Below, piece by piece: positions 1-11,684 of a stretch of DNA of 57,677 bases. Origin of the DNA: Candidatus Avisuccinivibrio pullicola (lineage in GTDB: Bacteria; Pseudomonadota; Gammaproteobacteria; Enterobacterales; Succinivibrionaceae); the NCBI GenBank assembly GCA_018713485.1, contig DVOQ01000052.1, forward strand, positions 1 to 57,677. Reading direction: 5' to 3'. Both the position numbers and the translations under genes were made by a program. The first letter of the stretch is position 1. Every line of letters begins with the position of its first letter. Below the pieces are notes generated by a model. The model was not told the origin of the DNA. It did no database searches and saw nothing but the letters and a program-made list of their open reading frames with translations.

Positions 1-14
1 TGAGCTAAAGGCGC
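1..14 (-). tRNA. 5' end of a second tRNA, cut by the window edge
   Basis: Read on the minus strand these 14 bases are GCGCCTTTAGCTCA, the acceptor strand and start of the D arm of a tRNA. They lie 13 bases downstream of the complete tRNA-Val and differ from its first bases by one position. A tandem tRNA-Val pair is likely, but the anticodon is outside the window. Confidence 0.7.
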
Positions 15-27
15 AAAGCGGATCCTC

Positions 28-104
28 TGGTGCGCCCTAGTGGACTCGAACCACCGACCCCCACCATGTCAAGGTGATGCTCTAACCAGCTGAGCTAAGG
101 GCGC
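28..104 (-). tRNA. tRNA-Val (anticodon GAC)
   Basis: The minus strand folds as a full cloverleaf. The acceptor stem GCGCCCT pairs with AGGGCGC, the D arm begins TAGCTCAG, and the anticodon stem CACC/GGTG closes the loop TTGACAT with anticodon GAC. The T arm carries GGTTCGAGTCC, and the 3' CCA is encoded. It closely resembles E. coli tRNA-Val(GAC). A strong promoter lies just upstream, and a second tRNA follows. Confidence 0.95.
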
Positions 105-122
105 GTCGCAGAAAGCGTGTGC

Positions 123-150
123 ATTATAGCAAGTAAATTTCCCCTGACAA
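123..150 (-). promoter_or_regulatory. Sigma-70 promoter of the tRNA operon
   Basis: On the minus strand TTGTCA (145-150) and a perfect TATAAT (123-128) are separated by 16 bases. A GC-rich discriminator follows, as is common for stable-RNA promoters. The tRNA-Val 5' end lies about 19 bases downstream of the -10 box. Confidence 0.8.
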
Positions 151-448
151 GCCCTCCCCTCGGATTTTTTACAAAAACTTTAATTTTTAATTTAAAATCA
201 ATACGATATTCTGACGAAATTTTTACTCCCCCTAAGCTTAGCCGATCCGTTCCCGCCCTCTGTCTGAGCTTATGTCTTACATCTTTGCCTGGCACCTGAT
301 CTAAACCCCTTCCGCGGGGGCATAAACTGCCATTAAGGGGACAAATTTCCGCTCCAGGGCAAGACACGTAATCTTCAGGGCAGGACGGGGGTTAAGGCTA
401 AGGCGCGCTTTAGCAGGAGGAGAGAGTCAGACGAAAGAGAACAGGAGG
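151..448. other. Gene-free spacer between purF and the tRNA operon
   Basis: No convincing coding sequence is visible. Positions about 165-230 are AT-rich and lie directly upstream of the tRNA promoter, where an UP element or Fis-type activation would sit. That role is inference. The rest shows only short open frames without a ribosome binding site. Confidence 0.5.
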
Positions 449-500
449 CCCCGGGGGAGCCCCGGGCTTTACAGGCGGTGGGCCCTCAGGGCCCCCGCCT
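449..500 (-). terminator. Paired GC-rich hairpins downstream of purF
   Basis: Two strong inverted repeats follow the purF stop: GGGCCC-TCA-GGGCCC at 480-494, extended by outer GGCGG/CCGCC pairing, and CCCGGGG-GAG-CCCCGGG at 450-466. In the purF direction the second is followed by a pyrimidine-rich stretch rather than a clean T run. Termination is likely but the element is not canonical. Confidence 0.55.
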
Positions 501-510
501 TACTTCTCAT

Positions 511-2025
511 TTAGATATTGTAGAGCTCGAGATCGCCGTTAGCGCCGTTCCAGGCACGATCGGCCTTGGCGTCGTCGCTGCGCTGCCGGTCAAGATAGCT
601 GAAGTATTCCTCATCCACACCGGGCGTGATGTACTCACCGCTGAAGACCGAGGTCTCAAAGGTGGTCAGGGCGGGATTTTCCTCCCGCACCGCGGCCTCT
701 AAATCCTCAAGGGTCTGATAGATGAGCGCGTCGGCATGGATCATGCGGCACACCTCGCTCGCGTCGTGTCCGGAGGCGATAAGCTCCTTCGCGGTCGGCA
801 TGTCGATGCCGTAGACGTTGGGATAGCGCACCTCGGGGGCAGCGGAAGCGAAATAGACGGCACGGGCTCCCGACTCTAAGGCCATTTCCACGATCTGCTC
901 GGAGGTGGTGCCGCGCACGATGGAATCGTCCACGAGCAGCACGCGCTTGCCTGCGAACTCAGCGGGAATGGGATTGAGCTTATTGCGCACCGACTTCTTG
1001 CGCATCTTCTGACCCGGCATAATGAAGGTACGTCCGATATAGCGGTTCTTCACGAAGCCCTGACGGTAGGGAACGCCTAAGGTACGGGCGATTTCGACGG
1101 CGATATCGCAGGAGGTCTCGGGAATGGGAATGACCACGTCGATATCGAGGTGCGAAAAGTCACGGCGGATCCGCGCGGCTAGCTTGGTACCCATGCGCAC
1201 GCGGGCGGCATAGACCGAGACGCCGTTCATGATGGAGTCGGGACGGGCAAAATACACGTACTCGAAGATGCAGGGCTGCAGGCGGGCGTTTTTGGCGCAG
1301 ATGGCCGAGTGCAGCTCACCCTCGGGAGTGATGAAGAGCGCCTCCCCTGGGGCCACGTCACGCTCCAGCTTAAAGCCGCCGACATCGAGGGCCACGCTCT
1401 CGGAGGCGACCATGTACTCCTTTTTGCCGCTCTCGCTGACGCGCGAGCCGAGCACCAGGGGACGGATACCTAAAGGATCGCGGAAGGCCACTAAACCGCC
1501 TCCGATGATCAGGGCGACCACGGCGTAGGCGCCGACGATTTCCTCATTGACCCCGCGGATGGCCTCAAAGACTTCCTCGGCCGTCACCTCGGGGGCGTTG
1601 ATGAGGGAAAGCTTCCAGGCGAAGATGTTTAAGAGGATTTCCGAATCCGAGGAGGTATTGACGTGACGGTGCGCCTCCTCGCAGCGGATCTTGAGCTCGC
1701 GGCTGTTGGTGAGATTGCCGTTATGCGCGAGGGCGATGCCGTAAGGCGAATTGACGTAAAACGGCTGGGCCTCGGCGGCCGAGGAGGAACCGGCCGTGGG
1801 ATAGCGCACGTGGCCGATACCGATCTGGCCCTGCAGACGGCGCATGTGCTTTTGTTCAAAGACGTCCCGGACAAGACCGTTGGCCTTGCGCTGGCGGAAA
1901 CAGTTACCCTCGTCGATGGTAACGATTCCGGCCGCATCCTGACCGCGGTGCTGTAACACCGTCAGGGCGTCATAAAGCTCCAGATTCACGGGGCTCTGGC
2001 TCACAATGCCCACTACTCCGCACAT
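511..2025 (-). CDS. purF: Amidophosphoribosyltransferase
   Basis: This is the first committed enzyme of de novo purine synthesis, making 5-phosphoribosylamine from PRPP and glutamine in the cytosol. The protein is 504 residues, against 505 in E. coli, and begins MCGVVGIV. Cys2, after Met removal, is therefore the glutaminase nucleophile and there is no propeptide. The N-terminal half is an Ntn glutaminase domain, with HNGNLTN visible. The C-terminal half is a phosphoribosyltransferase domain with the PRPP loop [13 protein letters not shown]. The gene follows cvpA with one base between stop and start, preceded by TAGGAG. The cvpA-purF pairing is the classic gammaproteobacterial arrangement. 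Confidence 0.97.
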   Translation of the reverse strand: MCGVVGIVSQSPVNLELYDALTVLQHRGQDAAGIVTIDEGNCFRQRKANGLVRDVFEQKHMRRLQGQIGIGHVRYPTAGSSSAAEAQPFYVNSPYGIALAHNGNLTNSRELKIRCEEAHRHVNTSSDSEILLNIFAWKLSLINAPEVTAEEVFEAIRGVNEEIVGAYAVVALIIGGGLVAFRDPLGIRPLVLGSRVSESGKKEYMVASESVALDVGGFKLERDVAPGEALFITPEGELHSAICAKNARLQPCIFEYVYFARPDSIMNGVSVYAARVRMGTKLAARIRRDFSHLDIDVVIPIPETSCDIAVEIARTLGVPYRQGFVKNRYIGRTFIMPGQKMRKKSVRNKLNPIPAEFAGKRVLLVDDSIVRGTTSEQIVEMALESGARAVYFASAAPEVRYPNVYGIDMPTAKELIASGHDASEVCRMIHADALIYQTLEDLEAAVREENPALTTFETSVFSGEYITPGVDEEYFSYLDRQRSDDAKADRAWNGANGDLELYNI

Positions 2026-2026
2026 G

Positions 2027-2527
2027 TCATACTCCTATCGAGGGCGTGCCTACGTAGACGAAAAACCAACTAACGATGCGCATGAGCTCGGGAATGAAAA
2101 GCGAATCCTTCCACCACAGCTCATCCGCGATAAAGGTAAGAATGTGAAACTTAAACAGGATTTGCAGCAGCGCGAGGACCGCGCAGACCACGAGAACGCC
2201 CCTTAAGACGCCGAAGACGACGCCCAAAAGCCGGTCCGTGCCGGAAAGCCCCGCCTTAGTGATGAGAGCTCTCAGGATATTGCCGCATAAACCTGCCACG
2301 ATGAGGGTCAGCGTAAAGAGGAGCGCACTCGCTACGGCGATACGCACCATGGCGTCATTGAAATACGTGAGGCGCACGGCGAGGCGATCATAAAAATGTC
2401 CCGTTACCGCGAAGGCCAGCACCCAGGCCGCAAGCGAGACGGCCTCCTTGACAAAGCCCCTCAGGAGGGACAGCAGTGAGGAAGCCCCCACCACTGCCAG
2501 AATGACGTAATCGGCTAAAGAAAGCAT
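2027..2527 (-). CDS. cvpA: CvpA-family inner-membrane protein
   Basis: CvpA was named for colicin V production and is linked to envelope homeostasis; its biochemical role is poorly defined. The 166-residue protein has four hydrophobic segments, at roughly residues 3-20, 27-45, 60-85 and 100-125, and the typical glycine-rich LRGFVKEA motif after the first. The length fits the family (about 162). It lies 4 bases after serS and one base before purF, so it is almost certainly cotranscribed with both. Confidence 0.93.
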   Translation of the reverse strand: MLSLADYVILAVVGASSLLSLLRGFVKEAVSLAAWVLAFAVTGHFYDRLAVRLTYFNDAMVRIAVASALLFTLTLIVAGLCGNILRALITKAGLSGTDRLLGVVFGVLRGVLVVCAVLALLQILFKFHILTFIADELWWKDSLFIPELMRIVSWFFVYVGTPSIGV

Positions 2528-2531
2528 CCGC

Positions 2532-5462
<2,931 letters not shown>

Positions 5463-5473
<11 letters not shown>

Positions 5474-6086
5474 CATCGACCTCGACATCAGGGGGCAGCA
5501 CTACCTCAAAATCCTCAGCTCTGATCTCCGTCGTAACCCCAGAGAAGGTATAGGAATTGACCGTGCCATCCTGCATAAAGAGACTTAAGGAGGAGAGGCT
5601 CTCCCCGTCAAAGGTAAGGGTAAGCTTATTTAAGGCCCCGCTGCCCTCTGAGGGCGCGCGCACCGTCAGGGTATAGCTCCCGTCCTCACCTGCAATGGCA
5701 TAGCGCTCCCAGAGTGAGGGATCGCTGCTTATCAGGAGGGCAAAGGGCGAAGTATCGAGCACCCCGGAGTCCATGATGGTAACCTGATTGATAAAGGGAT
5801 CGTAAAAATAGAGGCCGTCAGCGCGCGTAAAGAGAAAGGTCTCATCCGGCTCCATGGTATGCACCAGAATACGCTTCGGCTTTTGCAGCTGCAAAAGCCC
5901 CTGCGCCTCGTTTAAAAGCGTGCCCTGCTCATCCGTGACGGTCTGCGTAAAGGCGGCGCGCAGCGCGTCAAAAGAAGCAAGACGCGTCCTGAGTTCCTCC
6001 GCGGGAGAGGCCAGGGACAGCGCCGGCAGCAGCAGGCAGGACAGGATCAGCGTCTTCAGACAGCGCCCTGATGTGATACGTCTCAT
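5463..6086 (-). CDS. lolA: Outer-membrane lipoprotein carrier protein
   Basis: LolA is the periplasmic chaperone that carries lipoproteins from LolCDE to LolB. The 207-residue precursor has a signal peptide, with a basic start, a hydrophobic core [13 protein letters not shown] and a likely cleavage after LAS near residue 27. The LolA fold follows, with [12 protein letters not shown], the hydrophobic-strand region [17 protein letters not shown] and [23 protein letters not shown]. It overlaps ftsK by 4 bases and rarA by 11 bases, a tightly coupled ftsK-lolA-rarA order conserved in gammaproteobacteria. Confidence 0.95.
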
Positions 6087-9000
6087 CCCAAAAGCACTCC
6101 TTCACGCTCTAACTGCGCGAAAATCTTCTTGGCCCGCGGATAGCCCACCCCCAGGGTGGACTGGAAATCGCTGATAGCCGGGTTCTTACTCTTACGGTCA
6201 ATATAGTCGCGGGCAAACTGCGCGGCCAGATCAAAGAGGGCATCGAGCTGCTGCGAGCCGCCGCGGCTGTCGATTTCCACCTCTTCCTGCGGACTGTCGG
6301 TAACGCCCTCGATGAACTCGGCGTCCCCTGCCTTTTCATGCCACGCGGCGACCACGCGGGCCACCTCGGAATTGTCCACGAATCCGCAGTGGGCGCGCGT
6401 GGTGCGCCCGCCCATGAACTTAAAGAGCATGTCACCGTTGCCTAACAGCTTCTCGGCGCCGTTCTCGTCGAGAATGACGCGCGAGTCAAGGCCCGACTGC
6501 ACGGTAAAGGCAAGGCGCGAGGGCACGTTGGCCTTAATCGACGAGGTCACCACGTCGGTGCGCGGCGTCTGCGTGGCGAGGATCATGTGAATGCCCGCCG
6601 CGCGCGACTTGGCCGCTAAACGGTTGATGCAGTTTTCAGGCGAGAACTCGTTCTTCTTGTTCTTGGTCTGACTCATGAGATCGGCGTACTCCTCGACGCA
6701 GACCACGATAAAGGGCAGCGGCTTTAACACCGGAGGCTGTCCGCCCATGGAGGCGTTCCACGCCGGGTCGTAAACGACGCGCCCTGCCGCGTTCTCCGCT
6801 CTTATCTTCTCGTTGTACTCCTTTAAGTTGCGCACGTTAAGGCCCTCAAGGAGACGGTAACGCCGCTCCATCTCCTCCACGCACCACTTGAGAGCCGGTC
6901 CCGTCTTCTCCTCCACGTCCGAGATGATGGGCGTGATAAGGTGCGGCAAGTTGCTGTAGAAGCCTAATTCCACGCGCTTGGGGTCGACCATGATAAAGCG
7001 CAGTTCCGCCGGGCTCAGCTTCATGACCAGGGACATGATGAGCGCGTGCAGGCCCACCGACTTGCCCGAGCCCGTGGTGCCGCAGATAAGAAGATGCGGG
7101 GATTTGGCCAGATCCTGCACGATGGGCTCCCCCGACACGCCCACGCCCAGGATGACGGGCAGGGAGGCCCTGCTTTCCTGATATTCAGGACGGAGCATGA
7201 TGGAACCCAGGGTAATGAGCTTGCGGTGACGGTTCGGCACCTCCACGCCCACGTAATCGGTGCCGGGGACGGCGTCGATGACGCGCAGGGTCTCCACCTT
7301 CAGCTTGCGGCTGATGTCGGTGGAGAGCGAGGAGACGGCCGAGGAGCGGATCCCGGGGTCAAGGGCCAGTTCATAGCGCGTGATGACGGGCCCCGGCACA
7401 CAGCGCACCACGTGGGCGCGCACGTTAAACTCGGTTAAGGCGCGGTTTAAGGTCTCGGCGGTATCCCGAAGCTCCTCCTCGGGCATGGCCGCCGTGTCCT
7501 CGGCCGTGGAGAGCAGGTGCACGTCGGGGCGCCAGCTGTCATAAACCCGCTGCGGGGCGCTGATATTGGCCATCACCGGAGCGGGATCGGTAAAGGTCGT
7601 CACCTCCTCAGAAGGATTGAGGTAGCCTGGCAGATTCGAGGACGAGCTGTTGTGCGGACGGTTCAGGAAGCTGGAATTATCGAGACTGCCCACGCGGTTA
7701 TCGTACTGCGGCTGCGCCTGTACGCTCTCCTGCAGACTGCCGCTGTGCTGCTGTACAGCGCTTCCCTGACGCTCACTGTCAGGTACGTACGCGGGGGCGG
7801 TCTGCGTATAGGAAGAATCAGGACCGTAAGACTCCGGTAAGGACACCGCGCCCGCCGGGGCGGGCAGGGCGTTACGCTCCGGCCTTGCGCTTTCCGGAGC
7901 CGTACTCACCGTCACCTCCGGCATGCCCGGCCTTGCGATGGTGAAACTCTGCGCCGCCGGAGCGGTACTCCCGCGGCTCAGGCCATCAGGACGCAGGCTC
8001 AGGGTCTTCATCCGCGCGGCATTCTTCTGCGCTTCCTCGACCTCACGGGCGACACTCTCCAGGCCCTCGCGCAGTCTGCGATCGGCCTCCTCGGAACTCA
8101 TTTCCGGGTCCGGCTGCTCCTCCCCGCTGCCAAACACGCCGCGGGTGGCGTTAAGGTATACCGCCTCCCGGGGCTCCTCAGACTTACTTTCGGCAAAGAC
8201 CCCGCGGCTGGCACTTAAATACGAGCGGGGCAGATCCTTTTCCGAAAGGGGCGGAGTGCTTTCCTGTAAGGGCGCATCCGTGCCGTAATCACCGCCCGTG
8301 GGCAGGGCCTGCGCCTCCCTCGTATCGCCATGGGAGCTTTCAGGCGGCAGCGCGGGAGGCACGCTCTCCACCTCGCCCACCTCAAAGCTGGGCGCCGGCG
8401 TGTTTTCAAAATCACTGAAATTGAGGATACGGCCCGCGCCCTGCTGTCCGCCCACGGGCAGGGGACGGGCCTCCTGCAGGGCAGGGTCCTCCTGAGAGGC
8501 TGCTATCTCCTGAGGCTTAGGCTCAGTGCGGAAAATATAGGAATGTACCTCATTGTCAGGCTCCCCGGCGCTCTCAGGGGCCGGCGTACTCTGAGGCTCC
8601 GGCACGTGATGGGTAATGAGCGTGCTCACTCCCTCCTCCCTGGTGTCCTGACTTTCGGGCTCCGGAGACTTAGGCACCTGAGGCGTCGTCATGATAATCG
8701 TTGCCGGACCCTGCGTCTCAGTCTCAGGCTTAGCGGGGCTTTCCTCACCGTAAGCGGCCGCCTTATCTTCCAAGGCTACGCCGCCTCTCTCTGCAGCGTA
8801 CGCATCAGAAGCCCCCTCTTCATTGCGCGAGATAATCGTGGCCGGCCCCTGTTCCGTTTCATGCACGGAGGCCATGCGCTCTGCCCCCACGGGAGCGACA
8901 TAGGGCGGTTCGGGAGCCTTAACTTCCGCAGCGGGCTCCTCCTCACGGTAATCCTCGATAATGGTGGTGCGCTCGGCGCGGCTTTCGCTGTAAGCCTCAA

Positions 9001-9895
9001 AGCCCGCCGCTTCGGCGGCAAGGGCGCTGTCCTCCGTGGCGGATCGGCCCTCCTCCTGCAGGGGAGCTTCTGCACCGGACTGAGCGCCGCTCTCCTTTAC
9101 GTAAGGCCCGCCAAATTCAGGCTCCTTACGCTCAAAGACCGAGCTGTGTTCCGCCCGTCCTCTCACCGTCTGCCTCTCAGCGGTATCCGGCGCTGTCTCA
9201 AAGCGCGGCTCGACACCCTCTAAGTGCAGGGGAGTGCCGCCTCTCCCGCGGCCCTGCGGGACCTTATTCTTCTCAGAGGCCGTATCAGGTTCGGGGATCT
9301 TTGAGGCATCCTTTTTACCTAAAAGCCGGAACACCAGGGCCCCCAGGGCCTCGCAGATGGCCAGAGGCGAACGGCCAATCATCAGGGTAAGGCCGGTCAG
9401 GGTAAGGAGCAGGGCGATAAGCACGATCCCGAGACGGGTTGCCACCGCCGCGCCGTAAATGAGGAAGAAATCTCCGAGGATCCCGCCTCCTCCGGTACGG
9501 GTCAGCGTAAAGGCGGCCGAAAAGAGCGCCGTAAGCCCCAGAATGGAAAGATCCACGCCAAGAATATAGAGTCCGACACGGAAGAGATTGAGATCCCGCA
9601 GTCTGAAGGGAGCCCTGTATAAAAGAAAGCCCGCGTGCACCGGCACTAAGGGCAGTAAAAAGAGCAGCGCGCCGAAATAGTCAAAGAGCGCCGCCGTAAA
9701 CCCCGTTCTCTCCCCCTCGCTTAACGTTCCCTCAGTTAAGGACAGCGATCCCTGAGCGGCCGGTGCAGGAGTGCTCAGAGCCGTGATAAAGGTGTAATAG
9801 CACAGGATCGCCATGAGAAGGGCGCAGGCGGGAAAGACGAGTTTAAAACGGCTCATTTTAGCCTGCGGACGTAAACGCGGGGGGCGGGAAGCCAT
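6083..9895 (-). CDS. ftsK: DNA translocase FtsK
   Basis: FtsK anchors at the divisome and pumps chromosome ends toward dif for XerCD resolution. The 1270-residue protein has an N-terminal membrane domain (about four helices within residues 15-190), then a very long acidic Pro/Glu/Ala-rich linker (about 195-790). The RecA-like motor follows with Walker A GTTGSGKS near residue 940, and a short winged-helix gamma domain closes the protein (last ~55 residues, YPRAKKIFAQLEREG). The Walker B segment reads VVCVEEYADLM, with Glu1068 where E. coli FtsK has Asp. The linker holds repeated short motifs: two QGPATII and two YLxA(S/T)RGVF. lolA overlaps its end by 4 bases. Confidence 0.96.
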   Translation of the reverse strand: MASRPPRLRPQAKMSRFKLVFPACALLMAILCYYTFITALSTPAPAAQGSLSLTEGTLSEGERTGFTAALFDYFGALLFLLPLVPVHAGFLLYRAPFRLRDLNLFRVGLYILGVDLSILGLTALFSAAFTLTRTGGGGILGDFFLIYGAAVATRLGIVLIALLLTLTGLTLMIGRSPLAICEALGALVFRLLGKKDASKIPEPDTASEKNKVPQGRGRGGTPLHLEGVEPRFETAPDTAERQTVRGRAEHSSVFERKEPEFGGPYVKESGAQSGAEAPLQEEGRSATEDSALAAEAAGFEAYSESRAERTTIIEDYREEEPAAEVKAPEPPYVAPVGAERMASVHETEQGPATIISRNEEGASDAYAAERGGVALEDKAAAYGEESPAKPETETQGPATIIMTTPQVPKSPEPESQDTREEGVSTLITHHVPEPQSTPAPESAGEPDNEVHSYIFRTEPKPQEIAASQEDPALQEARPLPVGGQQGAGRILNFSDFENTPAPSFEVGEVESVPPALPPESSHGDTREAQALPTGGDYGTDAPLQESTPPLSEKDLPRSYLSASRGVFAESKSEEPREAVYLNATRGVFGSGEEQPDPEMSSEEADRRLREGLESVAREVEEAQKNAARMKTLSLRPDGLSRGSTAPAAQSFTIARPGMPEVTVSTAPESARPERNALPAPAGAVSLPESYGPDSSYTQTAPAYVPDSERQGSAVQQHSGSLQESVQAQPQYDNRVGSLDNSSFLNRPHNSSSSNLPGYLNPSEEVTTFTDPAPVMANISAPQRVYDSWRPDVHLLSTAEDTAAMPEEELRDTAETLNRALTEFNVRAHVVRCVPGPVITRYELALDPGIRSSAVSSLSTDISRKLKVETLRVIDAVPGTDYVGVEVPNRHRKLITLGSIMLRPEYQESRASLPVILGVGVSGEPIVQDLAKSPHLLICGTTGSGKSVGLHALIMSLVMKLSPAELRFIMVDPKRVELGFYSNLPHLITPIISDVEEKTGPALKWCVEEMERRYRLLEGLNVRNLKEYNEKIRAENAAGRVVYDPAWNASMGGQPPVLKPLPFIVVCVEEYADLMSQTKNKKNEFSPENCINRLAAKSRAAGIHMILATQTPRTDVVTSSIKANVPSRLAFTVQSGLDSRVILDENGAEKLLGNGDMLFKFMGGRTTRAHCGFVDNSEVARVVAAWHEKAGDAEFIEGVTDSPQEEVEIDSRGGSQQLDALFDLAAQFARDYIDRKSKNPAISDFQSTLGVGYPRAKKIFAQLEREGVLLG

Positions 9896-10042
9896 GGGAT
9901 CCTCCGGAAATCCTTATCTTGATGCACAGTCACGGAAAAACGGGCACCTCAGGCACCCTCGGCGGCCTATCTTAGCACTAAAATGGCTTTTCCTGTGCCC
10001 TGTGTCTTACTGAGACTTCCCGTACTCACTCCGGGTCCTGAC

Positions 10043-10070
10043 TTGCAAAAAGCCGCCCCGCTTTTAAAAT
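10043..10070 (+). promoter_or_regulatory. Promoter of trmL
   Basis: TTGCAA (10043-10048) and TAAAAT (10065-10070) are separated by 16 bases, about 28 bases before the trmL start. A Shine-Dalgarno-like TAGGAG lies between them and the ATG. Confidence 0.6.
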
Positions 10071-10097
10071 ACAGCGACACTGTCTTAGGAGCTCTCC

Positions 10098-10562
10098 ATG
10101 TTTGAAATTGCCCTTTACCGCCCGCAGATGCCCTCGAACGCGGGCAATATCATCCGTCTCTCGGCCAATGTCGGGGCTAAACTGCATTTAATCGGCCCCC
10201 TCGATTTCTATCTTGACGATCGCAAAATGCTGCGCGCCGGCCTTGACTATCACGAGATAGCCAATGTCACCTATCACACCTCCTTTGAGCACTTCATGGA
10301 AGAGGTACAGCCCCGCCGCCTCATCGCCGCCACCATTCACGGCACGGTGCGGCCCACCGCCTTCCGTTTTGAGGACGGGGACATGCTGCTCTTTGGCCGC
10401 GAAACCTCGGGACTTCCCGACGAGGTTATGGCCCTCATCCCCGGGGATGCCAGGCTGCGCATTCCCATGGTGCCCCACAGCCGCTGCCTGAACGTCTCCA
10501 ACGCCGTGGCGGTTTTAGCCTACGAGGCGTGGCGGCAGCTTGACTTTACAGGCGCTCTTTAG
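10098..10562 (+). CDS. trmL: tRNA (cytidine(34)-2'-O)-methyltransferase
   Basis: TrmL (YibK) is a SPOUT methyltransferase that 2'-O-methylates the wobble base of certain tRNA-Leu species using SAM. The 154-residue protein matches the family length (157 in E. coli). It shows the N-terminal LYRPQMPSNAGNIIRL, the middle motif LLFGRETSGLP, and the trefoil-knot SAM loop LRIPMVPHSRCLNVSNAVAVLAYE. The gene stands alone between divergent ftsK and the DedA gene. Its presumed tRNA-Leu substrate class is represented by the tRNA-Leu 3 kb downstream. Confidence 0.95.
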   Translation: MFEIALYRPQMPSNAGNIIRLSANVGAKLHLIGPLDFYLDDRKMLRAGLDYHEIANVTYHTSFEHFMEEVQPRRLIAATIHGTVRPTAFRFEDGDMLLFGRETSGLPDEVMALIPGDARLRIPMVPHSRCLNVSNAVAVLAYEAWRQLDFTGAL

Positions 10563-10612
10563 CCTGAGCGCCGGGACTTGCGCCGCATGAGAGAAAAGGG
10601 CCTAAAATTGCG

Positions 10613-10641
10613 TGTGCAAATCCTGCCTCTGCCCCTATAAT
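10613..10641 (+). promoter_or_regulatory. Probable promoter of the DedA gene
   Basis: A perfect TATAAT at 10636-10641 lies 42 bases before the GTG start. The -35 is weak (TGTGCA at 10613-10618 with 17 bases spacing). The -10 overlaps a small CCCCTATAATAAAGGGG inverted repeat. Confidence 0.5.
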
Positions 10642-10683
10642 AAAGGGGATGGATGACTTAAGGCTGTGTAAGGAACCTACTTA

Positions 10684-11496
10684 GTGCTTGATTTTCTGAT
10701 TCAGTTTTTTACCGATTACGGTTACGCGGCCGTCTTCGCCATTCTGGTAATGTGCGGCTTTGGACTCCCTATTCCTGAGGACATCACCCTCGTCTCCGGC
10801 GGCGTCATCTCGGGCCTCGGGCTTACCAATCCCCACTGGATGCTGGTGGTCGGTCTTGCCGGCGTGCTCTTTGGTGACAGCACCATGTTTATCCTCGGGC
10901 GCGTCTTTGGCTACCGCGTGCAGAAGATCCGCACTTTCCGCAAAGTGCTCTCCCCCCGCCGTTTCTCGCAGATTCAGAGAAAATTCAAAAAGTACGGTCT
11001 TGGCCTGCTCTTTGTGGCCCGTTTCCTGCCCGGCCTCCGTTCTCCGATCTTCCTCGTCGCCGGCATGAGCCGCCGCATTTCCTATCTCACCTTCATCATC
11101 ATGGACGGCTTAGCCGCTCTCATTTCGGTGCCGGTATGGGTGTATTTAGGCTATTTCTTTGCCGACAATCTCGATCTGCTCATGGAATACGTAGGCGACG
11201 TGCAGAAGGTCATTTACCTCATCTTAGGTCTCATCGTCCTCATAGTGCTCGCCATCTATCTTAAAAAGAAATTCCACGCCCGCATGCACAGCGTCATGGG
11301 CGAGGAAAGCTCCGCCGCCTCTGAAGGCCCTGCAGCATCTAAGCCGCAGACTGACCGTAAGACCGCCCCTCTGACCCACTTAAGCCGTCTTGCCCACGCG
11401 CAGCCCGAGCCTGACACCGCTCCTGAGGAAAAGGCCCCTGCCGGGGACACTGCCCCCGCGGATACCGGGGAGCGCTCCTCTTCCTCACAGTCTTAG
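10684..11496 (+). CDS. DedA-family membrane protein
   Basis: DedA/VTT proteins are inner-membrane proteins implicated in undecaprenyl-phosphate or lipid flipping and membrane homeostasis. The first ~200 residues show the family hallmarks: LPIPEDITLVSGG, LAGVLFGDSTMFILGRVFG and the motif RFLPGLRSPIFLVAGMSR, with hydrophobic helices to about residue 200. The last ~70 residues are a Ser/Ala/Pro/Glu-rich tail absent from typical DedA proteins (about 200-220 aa). The start is GTG, preceded by AAGGA at a usual distance. The substrate cannot be told from sequence. Confidence 0.88.
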   Translation: MLDFLIQFFTDYGYAAVFAILVMCGFGLPIPEDITLVSGGVISGLGLTNPHWMLVVGLAGVLFGDSTMFILGRVFGYRVQKIRTFRKVLSPRRFSQIQRKFKKYGLGLLFVARFLPGLRSPIFLVAGMSRRISYLTFIIMDGLAALISVPVWVYLGYFFADNLDLLMEYVGDVQKVIYLILGLIVLIVLAIYLKKKFHARMHSVMGEESSAASEGPAASKPQTDRKTAPLTHLSRLAHAQPEPDTAPEEKAPAGDTAPADTGERSSSSQS

Positions 11497-11512
11497 CCCC
11501 GTCCCTTACGGT

Positions 11513-11533
11513 AAGGCCCCGGCATGGGGCTTT
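11513..11533 (+). terminator. Terminator of the DedA gene
   Basis: AAGGCCCC-GGCAT-GGGGCTTT forms an eight-pair hairpin with one G-U, ending in a short T run, 16 bases after the DedA stop. Confidence 0.65.
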
Positions 11534-11561
11534 AGGGGACTTTAGCCGCTCCTTATTGCTT

Positions 11562-11588
11562 TCTTTTGGTGCAAAACGCACCAAAAGA
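11562..11588. repeat. Perfect inverted repeat upstream of the symporter
   Basis: CTTTTGGTGC and GCACCAAAAG are exact inverted arms separated by AAAAC, extendable by one pair. It lies about 100 bases upstream of the AGCS start. A second GCACCG...CGGTGC inverted pair occurs at 11639-11658. Shared GGTGC/GCACC half-sites suggest operators rather than simple terminators, but no T run decides it. Confidence 0.6.
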
Positions 11589-11684
11589 GCAGTGCGGTTT
11601 TACCTTACCGCCTCTTTAATGCCACAATGAGGGCGGATGCACCGTTAACGGGCGGTGCGCAGTTTGAATAAAGAAAAGCACAAC

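Noticed and set aside
8330..9223. 297-codon plus-strand frame opposite ftsK
   Set aside because: Long only because the opposite FtsK linker has few stop-generating codons; Arg/Leu-rich shadow.
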